DNA from: Carallia brachiata
Lineage: Eukaryota; Streptophyta; Magnoliopsida; Malpighiales; Rhizophoraceae
Direction of reading: 5' to 3'
Assembly: GCA_021464245.1 (NCBI GenBank)
Contig: JADCRB010000075.1
Span: forward strand, 2,533,706 to 2,597,705
DNA: 64,000 nucleotides
The notes beneath the pieces were generated by a model, which did no database searches, was not told the DNA's origin, and was given only the letters and a program-made list of their open reading frames with translations. The position numbers and the translations under genes were made by a program. The stretch's first letter is position 1. Each line of letters opens with the position of its first letter. Shown one piece after another: positions 11,468 to 21,919 of this stretch.

Positions 11468-11935
11468 TTAATTGGTAAAACTCTGGGCTCTGAGTGAAAA
11501 AAAAATCAAAATTCAAATATTATCAAAAGTGATTGGTAGAACTAAATTTACTCTGAACTTCTTGAGATCACAAACAATTTACTAACACTTGCGTAGAACT
11601 GTAAAATTTGCTTATTCACAAATTTAGTATAGAGTATCTAATCTATTTCATACCAAGTTCAAGAAAATCTTTTTGATAAATTTATATAACACTACACGCC
11701 TATTTACCCATCTTTAAGATAGAAAAAGAAAAAAAAAAAAAAAACCAGAGAAACACGACAGGCGACCCCTAATCCTAAAAACTTTGCAAGAGGAAAATAC
11801 TTTGAATATACTGGACTTCGCAAATCAATCTATTTGAAAGGCCCGTAAGAATTGTTGGACCTCTGATCCAACAAGCATGTGGGATGGACCGATTCTTTTG
11901 CAACTGACAAGCCTGGACTCCCCTTTCAAAGAAAA

Positions 11936-11961
11936 AGTATTAGTATTAGTATTAGTATTAG
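11936..11961 (+). repeat. (TATTAG)n microsatellite
   Basis: Four tandem copies of a TATTAG hexamer, followed by A/T-rich sequence with no coding potential. Confidence 0.8.
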
Positions 11962-12169
11962 TGTGATAAATTTTTATATTTTGATTAATATTTTAAATAA
12001 AATAAAAGTAATAATTTTTATAATAAAAATTAAAAGTTATTATTTTTTATTATAAAAATTATTAATCTCATTGAAAAAATTATCAATATTATTTTATTCA
12101 AAATATCAATTAAGATATAAAAATTCAACACATATATAGATACTCTTTCTCAAATTAAAACGTTCAAAT

Positions 12170-13330
12170 TAAATAAAAGGTTATGACTTATGAGTTGACC
12201 CAAAAAAAATAAGGTTATGAATAGAAAAAGATTGAATAAATAGTTAAATGTAATAGATGCATCTCATGTAGCTTAGCATCCCAAAATTAAAAAGGTATGC
12301 AAAAATGAATTGACATGTTTAACCTCATAATTGCTATCAATATTTAGGTGTAGCCACAGTAATTTTGTAATGGTTATATAGATAAGTTTAATATTAAGTA
12401 GCAACATTTATGTTGTAACAAAATTGAATTAAAGCATTATAGGTATTAGATAATTAAAATTTTAAAAATAAAAAATAGATAAATTGTTAGATTTTTTAAA
12501 TAAATTATATGACTATTTTGTTATTATTTAAAATTATGTTACACAATAAAATTAAATAGATAATAACATAATGTGGTCACAATAAATTATTATTATCAAT
12601 CATTTATTCATAACTAAATGCAAAATCTTCTAATTTAACCACTTTTACTTCAGAGAGAATGTAAGTTAAGTCAATGTTAAAAGTCAACCCCGCGTTCCAG
12701 CCCCACCGTGAAAGCTGCTACTGGCTAGTGTCTCACACGGAAAAATGGACACAGCACGGCATCCAATTCTTAAAAAATTAAGTCACGGGTTAGACATTGA
12801 TATGACTGTAAAATATATATTAAATATATATATAAAATGAATTAAGTATTTTTTAATATATAATTTATATTAATAATTATTATTATTTTATTTCATGTAA
12901 TTTATTAAGATTTTTTAAAAAGAATATATACAAATAATATAATATTTACTAGATTATGAATTAAGCAGTCAAGATAATTGATGGAATAAAGGTCCAATTA
13001 TTCATTAATAAGTTATGGAAGAATTTTATACAGTGTTATATTTAAGAGCTATGAAATTAATTTTATAAATATCTAATTTATATTTTATATATTAATTAAA
13101 AATGTTCTAAGTATAATTAAAAATATTCTAAGTATGTATCAAAAGTGTTCAATAAATTTATTATTGACATATATGTTAAAGGGTTTAATATATATGTTTA
13201 TTTTTTTTTTTTTTTTTTGGTCAGACACGTTTAAAGGGTATGATATATCTCATAAAACGAGTGTCTAATATATTTTCGACACCAACACATTCTAGAGGTG
13301 TTATCGTACTTCTCTTTCCACGCGTATAAA
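12170..13330 (+). repeat. Segmental duplication, left copy, part 2
   Basis: This region aligns with about 37960-41200, with interruptions. Shared landmarks are ATGTAGCTTAGC, AATTGACATGTTTAACC, GGTTATATAGATAA, TTTATTTCAGA-type sequence near 12650, the 'ACACGG..ACAGCACGGCA' segment near 12740 and the 'CAGACACGTTTAAAGGGTAT' segment near 13222. In the right copy two MITEs are inserted where this copy has the empty site, so this copy preserves the pre-insertion state. Confidence 0.7.
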
Positions 13331-13560
13331 AGCATCACCTTCTGTACTTTGCATTCCTACCATACGCCTTAAGAATACCCAATTTTGGCTCTCTTTGGCT
13401 TTCTTTGGCTTCAAAACTACAGTTTTTTAGCTTTGATCTCAATTATATCATCACTTGTATGGCCTTTTCCAATTTTTGTCTAAAACCCCATAAATTTCGT
13501 TTGAATTTTTGGGTTGTTCGTGAGGTTGATGGAGATTGTAAATAGAATTCTCAATTGTGG
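13300..13560 (+). promoter_or_regulatory. Candidate promoter/leader relic of an RLP locus
   Basis: TATAAAA at 13325-13331 lies within CTCTTTCCACGCGTATAA, and the same context recurs at about 41170-41230 and 43460-43530, where it contains a CACGTG G-box just before TATA. Downstream, 'tttttgtctaaaaccccat' and following sequence resembles 19620-19720. The C-terminal RLP relic follows within 200-400 bp, so I read this as the promoter and leader left from a mostly deleted RLP gene. This is inference from position and repetition; promoter activity is not shown by sequence alone. Confidence 0.35.
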
Positions 13561-13740
13561 GTCAGCCCCCTTTCATTTTCCCGCTAATTTTCAACGATTC
13601 AAGCGTTGTATCCTCAGAAGTCGGATCGCAATTGATGAAAGACGAGAACTTTGAAGTACCCACCACCTCGTATTCCATCCACATTTGGCTATCCATTTAA
13701 CCATTACACCATTCGTTATTGCAAGATCAATTGCTATCAG

Positions 13741-13875
13741 ACGCTCCAAACTTCAATCGCATACATTGCATTCTTAACCAGAAGACAGTGGTGGCTTGTC
13801 AAAAGCATTGAAGGAAAATGGAAGTGCATAGTGTTGAGACTAATCCAAGGATGCAAACGCAAGACAAATCCATAG
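13741..13875 (+). pseudogene. C-terminal RLP relic (transmembrane edge and tail)
   Basis: An open frame of 74 codons starts at 13651. Only its second half is recognisable: TSIAYIAFLTRRQWWLVKSI, then a basic tail ending in GCKRKTNP. This matches the transmembrane-to-tail segment of the neighbours (for example STAYIVFSTGKPWWLVKRVE in RLP-2). The GxxxG part of the helix, the acidic linker and all LRRs are missing. A splice-donor-like AAG|GTGCGT follows the stop by about 20 nt, the arrangement of the complete RLP genes. I interpret it as the tail of an RLP gene whose body was deleted. Confidence 0.75.
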
Positions 13876-15073
13876 ACAGCTATTGTTCTTTAAGGTGCGT
13901 GTTGCATTATTTTTTTACCAGCAAAAATTAGTTGATTTAGTTACATCTATAGCACTAAACCCTTTACATTTATGTGGCAAAGCAAGGAGGGGCATGCGGG
14001 ACACACACAACCTCTTTACTAACACTGAACGGTTTTTCCCTTTTTTTTTTTTTTGTGAATTTAATATAATTTTTATAATGGTCTAAATCATTGCATATAT
14101 AGCATGCCTTGTTAAGTGTTGCTAACAATCTTTTTCCTTTTTTGAAGAAAAAAATTAGTCCATTTTTGTTACTCTCTCTTTGAATTTTGTAATGGCAAAT
14201 GTAGTAAATTGAGGCCGTATGGTTTTGGCAGTTCAAGCAGGAGTTTTTTCTGCTCTCTTCATTGTCCATTTGGGTTTCTATGCCATTATGTAGTGATATA
14301 TTATTCCTGCCAACTACTTGAAGGCCAATGGCTTGACATTCCAATTTCTTCAGTTTTGTTTGCTCATGACACTTCCATGGCTCTCTTTTGTGATCGTATA
14401 GCCTCTAGATTGAACTATAATAATATCAGAATTGTCTGGTTGCTAAAGTCAAATTTGATGCTAGCCCCAGGTTCAAAAGTCACTTGGACTACAAAAATGA
14501 TGATTTCTGATGCACTAAATTCAAATCTAGGCTGTTCAGTCTGCTTGGTCTGATTGAAGGCCACTTGAGAAACGTGTCTATGACTCAATCAATGTGATCG
14601 TTATCAAGTCACTAGGGCACATGGGGTTGAAATTGGTTGCCAAACGGTGATGGGGGCCTTGTAGCAGATACATGTTGATTATTCAAAGTTAGAAAATTCA
14701 GAAAAGACATGCAGCAAGTACTGGGTCAAGTCGTTTTAAACTTACAAGCACATCATTATAGTCTTTCTTCAATTCTTAGTAGCACAGCTGTAGGAAGGGC
14801 AATAGAGGTTAGAGAAAAACGAAGCCTCCCTCCAATTATGGCAGTTTGTGATGTAGGCAAGTTGAAAGTGAGCTACAAACATTGGAAAACGAAAGATCAT
14901 GAATCTTTTCTTTTTTCCACTTTTGAAGGATTGTTGTTGTTGTGTGAAGTTCAAGCCTTGTATTGACGCATGAACAACCAAATCTCCAAAAGCTCTTGCT
15001 TTTCACTTGGGAGCTATCAAAAAGCTTATATTATCTCAAAATTCTGACCATTTGTGTACCTAACCAAAAGAGC
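13876..15073. other. Intergenic sequence and RLP-3 leader
   Basis: No gene is supported. Plus-strand frames at 14209-14553 and 14709-14966 have no recognisable domain and look accidental. At 14998-15030 is the leader motif TTTTCACTTGGGAGCTATCA, shared with RLP-4, RLP-5 and (on the other strand) RLP-2, which marks the 5' UTR of RLP-3. The in-frame ATG at 14963 lies upstream of this leader, so I do not use it as the start. Confidence 0.45.
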
Positions 15074-18000
15074 ATGGGGAGGTTAGTAAGCTTGTATCAA
15101 GTCCTTGAGTTCCTCCTCTTGCTGTTCTTGCATGTTCAAGTTATCCCTTCACTGTCTTTTTCTTCCTCTCTTCCTGCATCATCACAACTCTGCCATCATG
15201 ACCAAAGAATTGCGCTTCTACAATTCAAGAGTAGCTTTTCCATTCATAGTTATGGCTTCCCTGTTGTGAATGTCCCACCTATTGGTTATCCTAAAACAGA
15301 ATCTTGGAAGCAAAATACAGATTGCTGCTTATGGGATGGTGTGACTTGTGATAGCTCTACAGGCCATGTAATTGGCCTTGACCTCAGCTCTAGTTGGCTC
15401 CAGGGCAGCATCCATTCTAACAGCTCTCTTTTCCTCCTCCATCATCTTCAGAAGCTTGATCTCTCTCTTAACAATTTTAGTTACTCTCCAATCCCATCAA
15501 AGTTTGGTCAGCTTACAAGTCTGACACATCTCAACCTCTCAAGTTCATCATTTTATGGTGCAATTCCATCAGAAATAGCTTATCTATCTGCCCTGACTTT
15601 GCTTGATCTCTCTCTTAATTTTAGACTGAGATTTAGCAGGGATGATTTTGGAAAGCTCTCACAGAACCTAACAAAATTAAATGACCTTGTACTTGATCTG
15701 GTGGATATGTCTTTTATTACGCCTGATTCCTTTTTGAACCTATCTTCATCTTTGAAAACACTAAGCCTGTCTATGTGTAATATACAAGGAAACCTGCCAT
15801 ACCACATTTTCCTCATCCTGCCTAACCTGGAGGAGTTTGATGTGTCATTGAACCAAGGTATTGAGGGTAGTTTCCCTTTCCTACCATCCAACTGGAGTAG
15901 TCCTCTCAGGTTCCTGTATCTTTTCAGGACGGGGTTATCAGGACAAGTGCCTATCTCAATTGGTTATCTGAGGTCTTTGAATATTTTGCATCTCAATTTG
16001 TGCAAATTCAATGGACTAATTCCTGCATCACTTGGAAACCTCACACAAGTCACTTCTTTAGACCTGTCATACAACTCTTTCACTGGTCAGTTGCCGTCAT
16101 CATTTGGAAATCTTGTGTCACTCACTGCACTTTATCTACAAAATAACGATTTGTCTGGTCCGATCCTGGATGTTTTTGGCAAACTTCAAAACTTGACTTA
16201 TTTAGATCTTTCATCGAATCATTTTGAAGGCCAAGTACCATCTTCAGTCTTCAATCTCATGCGAGTTTCCAGTCTGAGCATCTCAAGCAATCGACTAGTT
16301 GGTCCTTTGCCAAATCAGATAAATGGGCTTTCAGTCCTGTATCTTCTTGGCTTATCTAGTAACTTACTCAATGGAACCATGCCATCTTGGTTGTTTACCC
16401 TCCCATCTTTACGACACTTATTCCTCAACCGAAACCAGCTCGCTGGTCAAATCTCTGAAATCCTTTCTAAGTCCTTGGAAGACATAGACCTGTCCAATAA
16501 CAATATCCAAGGTCCCATACCAGACTCAATTTTCCAACTTGAAAACATTACATTTATTAGTCTTTCGTCCAATAAGCTGAGTGGTATTCTGGAATTGGAC
16601 AAGTTTTCAAAGCTTAAAAAGCTTGGTTATCTTGATCTTTCAGGCAATAGTCTATCATTGATTGCAAATAGTCAACTCAACTCTACTTGGCCTAGGCTTG
16701 GCTTCTTGGGTCTATCCTCTTGTAACATAACTGAACTTCCCATCTTCTTGAGAGACCAAGACAAGTTAAGATATTTGAATCTGTCTCACAATTTCTTGAG
16801 AACTGTAAATCTGTCTCTTCCAGGTGGGCTAGAATACCTTGACCTACGATCAAATTTGATTCAAGGTACATTTCCACTTCTATCAAATTGGACGAAAGCC
16901 AAAATATTTTTCATTTCACGCAACAATTTGACTGGTGAAATCCCTTCTTCAATTTGTAACCACTCAACGCTTCAAATTTTGGATATATCGAATAACGGAT
17001 TGAGTGGCAAAGTTCCAGCATGTTTGGGAAGCTTCAGCCTTGCCTTAACAGTGCTAAGTTTGCGAATGAATCGCTTCCATGGTCCTATGCCTGGAAATTT
17101 TTCAAGGGGCAATCTTTTGAGAAATTTAGACTTGAATGGCAATCTATTTGAAGGACCATTACCGCAGTCCCTGATCCAATGTGGGTCGCTTGAGGTTCTT
17201 GATCTCGGAAACAATAATACAAGTGACAGTTTCCCTCATTGGTTGGATTCCCTTCCAAACTTGCAAGTTCTTATCTTGCGGTCAAACAAATTCCGTGGTC
17301 TCATTGGCAATCCACTATCTGGAAATCCCTTTCCGAAGCTGCGAATCTTAGACATCTCTCGCAATGCTTTCACTGGCTTGTTGCCTGCCAAATATTTCGT
17401 GAACTTGAAGTCCATGATGAATGTGAGTGAGAACAATGTCACACAGAAGTACATGGGAGATTATTATTGTCCAAACTCCGTGGTACTGACCATTAAAGGG
17501 TCTGATTTCGAGTTTACAAGAATCTGGACCATATTTGCATCCATTGATTTGTCAAGAAACAGATTTGAGGGACAAATTCCAGAGGTATTGGGAACTTTCC
17601 GTTCTCTCAAGGTGCTCAATCTCTCACACAATGGTCTATCAGGAAAAATTCCATCATTGTTAGGGAACATCTCTGCACTAGAATCATTAGACCTATCGGC
17701 CAACAAGCTCGTGGGAGAAATTCCTTTACAGTTGGCAGGTCTGAACTTTCTCGCAGCCTTAAACCTCTTGCAAAATCTACTGGAGGGACCGATACCTCAA
17801 GGCAAACAGTTCAATACTTTCAGCAACGATTCCTACATCGGAACTTGGAACTATGCGGACTTCCATTGACTAAGAAATGCAGCAGTTATGAGGCACCACA
17901 AATTCCGCCTTCAACTTTGCGCCAGGAAGGTGACTCCAAAGGCAGATTTAATTGGAAAACTGCAACAATATTGGGCTATGGCTGTGGACTAGTGCTGGGA

Positions 18001-18123
18001 ATTTCAATGGCATACATTGTATTCTCAACTGGAGAACCATGGTTGCTTGTCAAAAGAGTTGAACAATTGCAGTTCCTAGTGCTCAGACAAACTCTACGAT
18101 ACAAACGTAGAGGATTTTTATAG
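15074..18123 (+). pseudogene. RLP-3: long-type LRR receptor-like protein with a late single-base frameshift
   Basis: The start is the ATG GGG AGG at 15074, with a Leu-rich signal peptide. The N-cap (LCHHDQRIALLQF ... DCCLWDGVTCD), about 29 LRRs and the island (Y, nine residues, then KG, one more than the family's usual eight) are all in frame. Just after NDSYIG, near 17841, one G of a GGG run seen in paralogs is missing. The frame then runs into a stop at 17867-17869. The correct continuation (ELCGLPLTKKC, acidic linker, GYGCGLVLG helix, basic tail) is open in another frame from 17845 to 18123. As written, the product would be a receptor ectodomain without a membrane anchor, presumably secreted. 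The change is in a homopolymer and could be a base-calling error; if so the gene is intact. It contains the extra LRR block of about 224 residues (15470-16142). Confidence 0.85.
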
Positions 18124-18142
18124 ACTACTATGGTTCTTTGAG

Positions 18143-18397
18143 GTGTGTGTATCATTATTGTGTAACAGCTAATATCCTTTGATTTAATTGCATATGTAAT
18201 ATTAAAAGGACAACTTAATGTACCAGAATTTTATATTTATAAGATTTGGAAAATGGTCGATGTACCCAGCCTTCCTTCTGTATTTACAGAGTGACTGTTT
18301 GCATGACATATATAACATTAAAGCTTTACCTTTTAATTTTAAATTTGTTTTTAAATTGTTTTGGAGTAATTCTTAAACTTATGTTTTTCTTCACCAG
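18143..18397 (+). other. Predicted 3'-UTR intron of RLP-3
   Basis: The donor is GAG|GTGTGT, 19 nt after the stop. The acceptor is TTTTTCTTCACCAG|CAAGG. The exon beyond (from 18398) contains AAGAAGATCAACTTGAAAGA, which is nearly identical at 34243, 52608 and 20758 although the intron sequences differ greatly between RLP-3 and RLP-4/-5. An exon junction so close to the stop would not be expected to trigger nonsense-mediated decay. The intron is predicted only. Confidence 0.6.
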
Positions 18398-18840
18398 CAA
18401 GGTATCAGAAAAAGAGAAGAAGATCAACTTGAAAGAGAATTACGAGCTTCCACAAGCTGCAGACTTTCCGAGACCTTGGCTTTGCTTGTTTCCCCTGTCC
18501 CTACGTGCAGCTTGGTGCATTCAACTACTTTTTTAATTAGAGTAGTAATATATAGTAAGAACGTTTTTTTCACATTTTTTATGAATTAATTTTTTTTTTA
18601 TTTATGTGATAAGAAATTTTTTGTAATTTTATTTTTGTCTTTTAAAAAATAAATTTTAAGTGAACTTAATATTACTTTAAAATTTAAAAATTTTCGTGAA
18701 GTTTCATAAAGAAATTTTGCTATGCTTATCCTTATTCTTTTAATTCTTTAAATTATGCCAGTGATTTTCTCTTCCTGCAATTTGATGGTTGATGGGCTTG
18801 CTTCCATGTTGGTGAGGCGCTGGATGATAAATAGCAAACT
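18157..18840 (+). repeat. Repeat A (RLP 3' flank), first copy
   Basis: About 680 bp, nearly identical to 20497-21177. It contains most of the RLP-3 3'-UTR intron, the acceptor, the downstream exon and flank, and ends at GATAAATAGCAAACT in both copies. A 96-codon open frame inside it (18246-18536) spans predicted intron sequence and is probably not translated. Confidence 0.9.
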
Positions 18841-18841
18841 G

Positions 18842-19650
18842 AATAATTTATTTCCATTTCCTTGGTTCAAAACTTCATCAGCATGATAGCGCTGAAAAAC
18901 ATCAAGGCCTCAATTAAACTACTGACTGAGAACTCGTGAATTCCAGGTCAATCTATTTTGCCCTTTACACAGTGAACAAACTAAACATCCAAAAATAATT
19001 GATTAAAAAGGGTTCAGAAAAGAGACAAAAAAAAAAAAACACCATGGAGTAGTGAGACGTGAAAAATCATTTTATTGTAATTTTATTAATCCAACAAAAC
19101 AATTTGAAAGTTCAAAACCAGAATTAATAATAGAAAAAATTTTCGTCCCTTCATATGTTGCTATGCGATTGCAAGCTTAGAAGAAGCCATTTTTAGTTCC
19201 CACCATCTCCATACATACCCCTTTAAAGCAATTCACAACTCGCTTCGGATTGTGAGAAATTGGCTAAGAAAGTAAGTTTTGAAAAAAAAAAAAAATTATT
19301 TAGATAAATGAGAAATAAGTGAGAAAAAATGATGAGAAAAAACTTTAAAAAATATTAATTGTAAAAAACGTAAGTTGTTTGAATAGATGAAAAATATGTA
19401 ATAAAAAAATCATAAGAAAAAAATAATGTGACAATAGTGATATATTTTTTTTCTCTCATTCTATTTTTTCTCAACAATCCAGACACACCCTTAGGCTCCT
19501 CAACTACTGTTGATTTTTGTTTTAGCAAATTAGTTTCAGCAAAAAAAACAAAAAGGAAAACTTTTGCTTTTATGTGGTTGAAGAATTGAAGCCAATTTTA
19601 TCACTTGATTTGGGTTTTCAAATTTTTGTCTAAAGCCCCAATCTTGTTCA
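18842..19650 (+). repeat. Repeat B, forward copy
   Basis: About 810 bp that recurs in reverse complement at 21179-21918. Shared blocks include the CCATTTCCTTGGTTCAAAAC start, the TCAATCTATTTTGCCCTTTA segment, the CCACCATCTCCATACAT segment and the end TTTGTCTAAAGCCCCAATCT. It is non-coding. An internal part (about 19300-19490) is A/T-rich and is flanked by sequence resembling MITE ends. Confidence 0.88.
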
Positions 19651-20496
19651 TTTTAAATTTTGGATTTGTAATGAAGATTGCAGCAGAGCTGTGGATTCTG
19701 GGTTGGCCCCTGCTTGTTTCCTGACCAAAAACTTCTATCTTTCACCTTTTCTGCATTCTTTGATTCTTTTTCTAGCCTCTGTTTCTCTCTAGATTTGGAG
19801 AGACAGACAGAAAGTGAAGATTTTGGTCAATGGATTTGCTTGACTTACGATGGTGGTAAAATGATCGGTTTTCTTTTTTTTTTTTTTCCGCAGAGAAAAA
19901 GAGAAAAAGAATGGAGATCTTATGTTATTTGTTCCAACACTCATTTCTTTTTTTTTTTTTGGTTTGTGTTGTTATCGATATGCCATGAAAATATCCTATG
20001 ATGTCTTCATTTAATAATAAAGATAAACATCAGAAATTTTTTTTCATAAAATTATAAAATTTAATAGTTAAGTCAACTAACACTAAGTTTACTTATAATT
20101 TAATTTTAAAAAATAAAAATAAAATTATTAAAAAATTTCTTGGCCCATAAAAAAAAATCAATTTGTAAAAAATGAGAAAGAAATTTTTTAAAAAAACAAT
20201 GGAAAAAAAATTCTTCATATTATATATCACTTCTTTTTTAATTTAATTATATATTTGTGAGTTTACGTATAACCGCTACAACATACATTTGTCTTCATTA
20301 CCTATTTTTATTTGGGTTCCATTATGTAGGCAAATAAATTTTTTCTACTGCATCCACACGCTTATTTTTTGTACAACTATGAACATTTTTTATGCAATCA
20401 GAAGGAATAAATATGAAACGAAAAAATATTAATACTTTTTATATCACTTTTTATCATTTTAATTACAGAAAAAATTGTTATAAACTCACGAGCAGC
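19651..20496. other. Spacer C with RLP-leader-like sequence and a small MITE-like repeat
   Basis: The first 80 bp resemble the leader relic at 13490-13580. About 20250-20492 is bounded by GTGAGTTTACGTATAAC and, in reverse complement, GTGAGTTTATAAC, suggesting a short inverted-repeat element; related sequence occurs near 43895 and 290-470. No gene is present. A plus-strand frame at 19678-20001 is T-run driven. Confidence 0.4.
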
Positions 20497-21177
20497 TATT
20501 GTGTAACAGCTAATATCCTTTGATTTAATTGCATATGTAATATTAAAAGGACAATTTAATACACGATACCTTTATATTTATAAGATTTGGAGAATGGTCA
20601 TGTACCCAGCCTTCCTTCTATGTTTGCAGAGTGACTGTCTGCATGACATATATAACATTAAAGCTTTACATTTTAATTTTAAATTTGTTTTTAAATTGTT
20701 TTGGAGTAATTCTTAAACTTATGTTTTTCTTCATCAGCAAGGTATCAGAAAAGGAGAAGAAGATCAACTTGAAAGAGAATTACGAGCTTCCACAAACTGC
20801 AGACTTTCCGAGTCCTTGGCTTTGCTTGTTTCCCCTGTCCCTACGTGCAGCTTAGTGCATTCAACTACTTTTTTAATTAGAGCAGTAATATACAATACAA
20901 ACGCTTTTTTCACATTTTTTATGAATTAGTTTTTTTATTTATGTGATAAGGAATTTTTTGTAATTTTACTTTTGTCTTTTAAAAACTAAATTTTAAGTGA
21001 ACTTAATATTACTTTAGAATTTAAGAATTTTCGTGAAGTTTTGTAAAAAAACTTTGCTATGCTTATCCTTATTCTTTTAATTCTTTTAATTATGCCAGTG
21101 ATTTTCTCTTCCTGCAAATTGATGGTTGATGGGCTTGCTTCCATGTTGGTGAGGCGCTGGATGATAAATAGCAAACT
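20497..21177 (+). repeat. Repeat A, second copy: orphan RLP 3' flank
   Basis: This is a near copy of 18157-18840, including the acceptor-like TTCATCAG|CAAGGTATC and the conserved AAGAAGATCAACTTGAAAGA. There is no RLP coding sequence in front of it. Together with leader-like sequence at 19.6-19.7 kb it marks a locus from which the RLP gene body has been lost. Confidence 0.85.
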
Positions 21178-21178
21178 A

Positions 21179-21918
21179 TGAACAAGATTGGGGCTTTAGA
21201 CAAAAATTTGAAAACCCAAATCAAGTGATAAAATTGGCTTCAATTCTTCAACCACACAAAAGCAAAAGTTTTCCTTTTTGCTTTTTTTGCTGAAACTAAT
21301 TTGCTAAAACAAAAATCAACAGTAGTTGAGGAGCCTAAGGGTGTGTCTGGATTGTTAAGAAAAAAATAGAATGAGAGAAAAAAAATATATCATTATTATC
21401 ATATTGTTTTTTTCTTATGATTTTTTATTACATATTTTTCATCTATTCAAACAACTTACGTTTCTTATAATTAATATTTTTTTAAATTTTTTCTTATTAT
21501 TTTTTTTCACTTATTTCTCATCTATCTAAATAATTTTTTTTTTTGTCACAACTTACTTTCTTAGCCAATTTCTCACAATCCGAAGCGAGTTGTGAATTGC
21601 TTTAGAGGGGCATGTATGGAGATGGTGGGAACTAAAAATGGCTTCTTCTAAGCTTGCAATCGCATAGCAACATATGAAGGGACGATATGATTTTTCACGT
21701 CTCACTACTCCATGGTGTTTTTTTTTTTTTTTTGTCTCTTTTCTGAACCCTTTTTAATCAATTATTTTTGGATGTTTAGTTTGTTCACTGTGTAAAGGGC
21801 AAAATAGATTGACCTGGAATTCACGAGCTCTCAGTCAGTAGTTTAATTGAGGCCTTGATTTTGTTCAGCGCTACCATGCTGTTGAAGTTTTGAACCAAGG
21901 AAATGGAAATAAATTATT
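21179..21918 (-). repeat. Repeat B, inverted copy
   Basis: Reverse complement of 18842-19650. It begins immediately after the end of repeat A copy 2 (…GCAAACT, then a junction base, then TGAACAAGATTGGGGC), so segment B has been flipped relative to A. The outer end (GGAAATAAATTATT) abuts the next insertion at 21920. Confidence 0.88.
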
Positions 21919-21919
21919 A

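Noticed and set aside
14209..14966. Two plus-strand frames before RLP-3
   Set aside because: No recognisable motif, not conserved before RLP-4 or RLP-5.
18246..18536. 96-codon frame after RLP-3 and its copy at 20631-20855
   Set aside because: It spans the predicted intron and acceptor and is kept only by recent duplication; better explained as a 3'-UTR exon.
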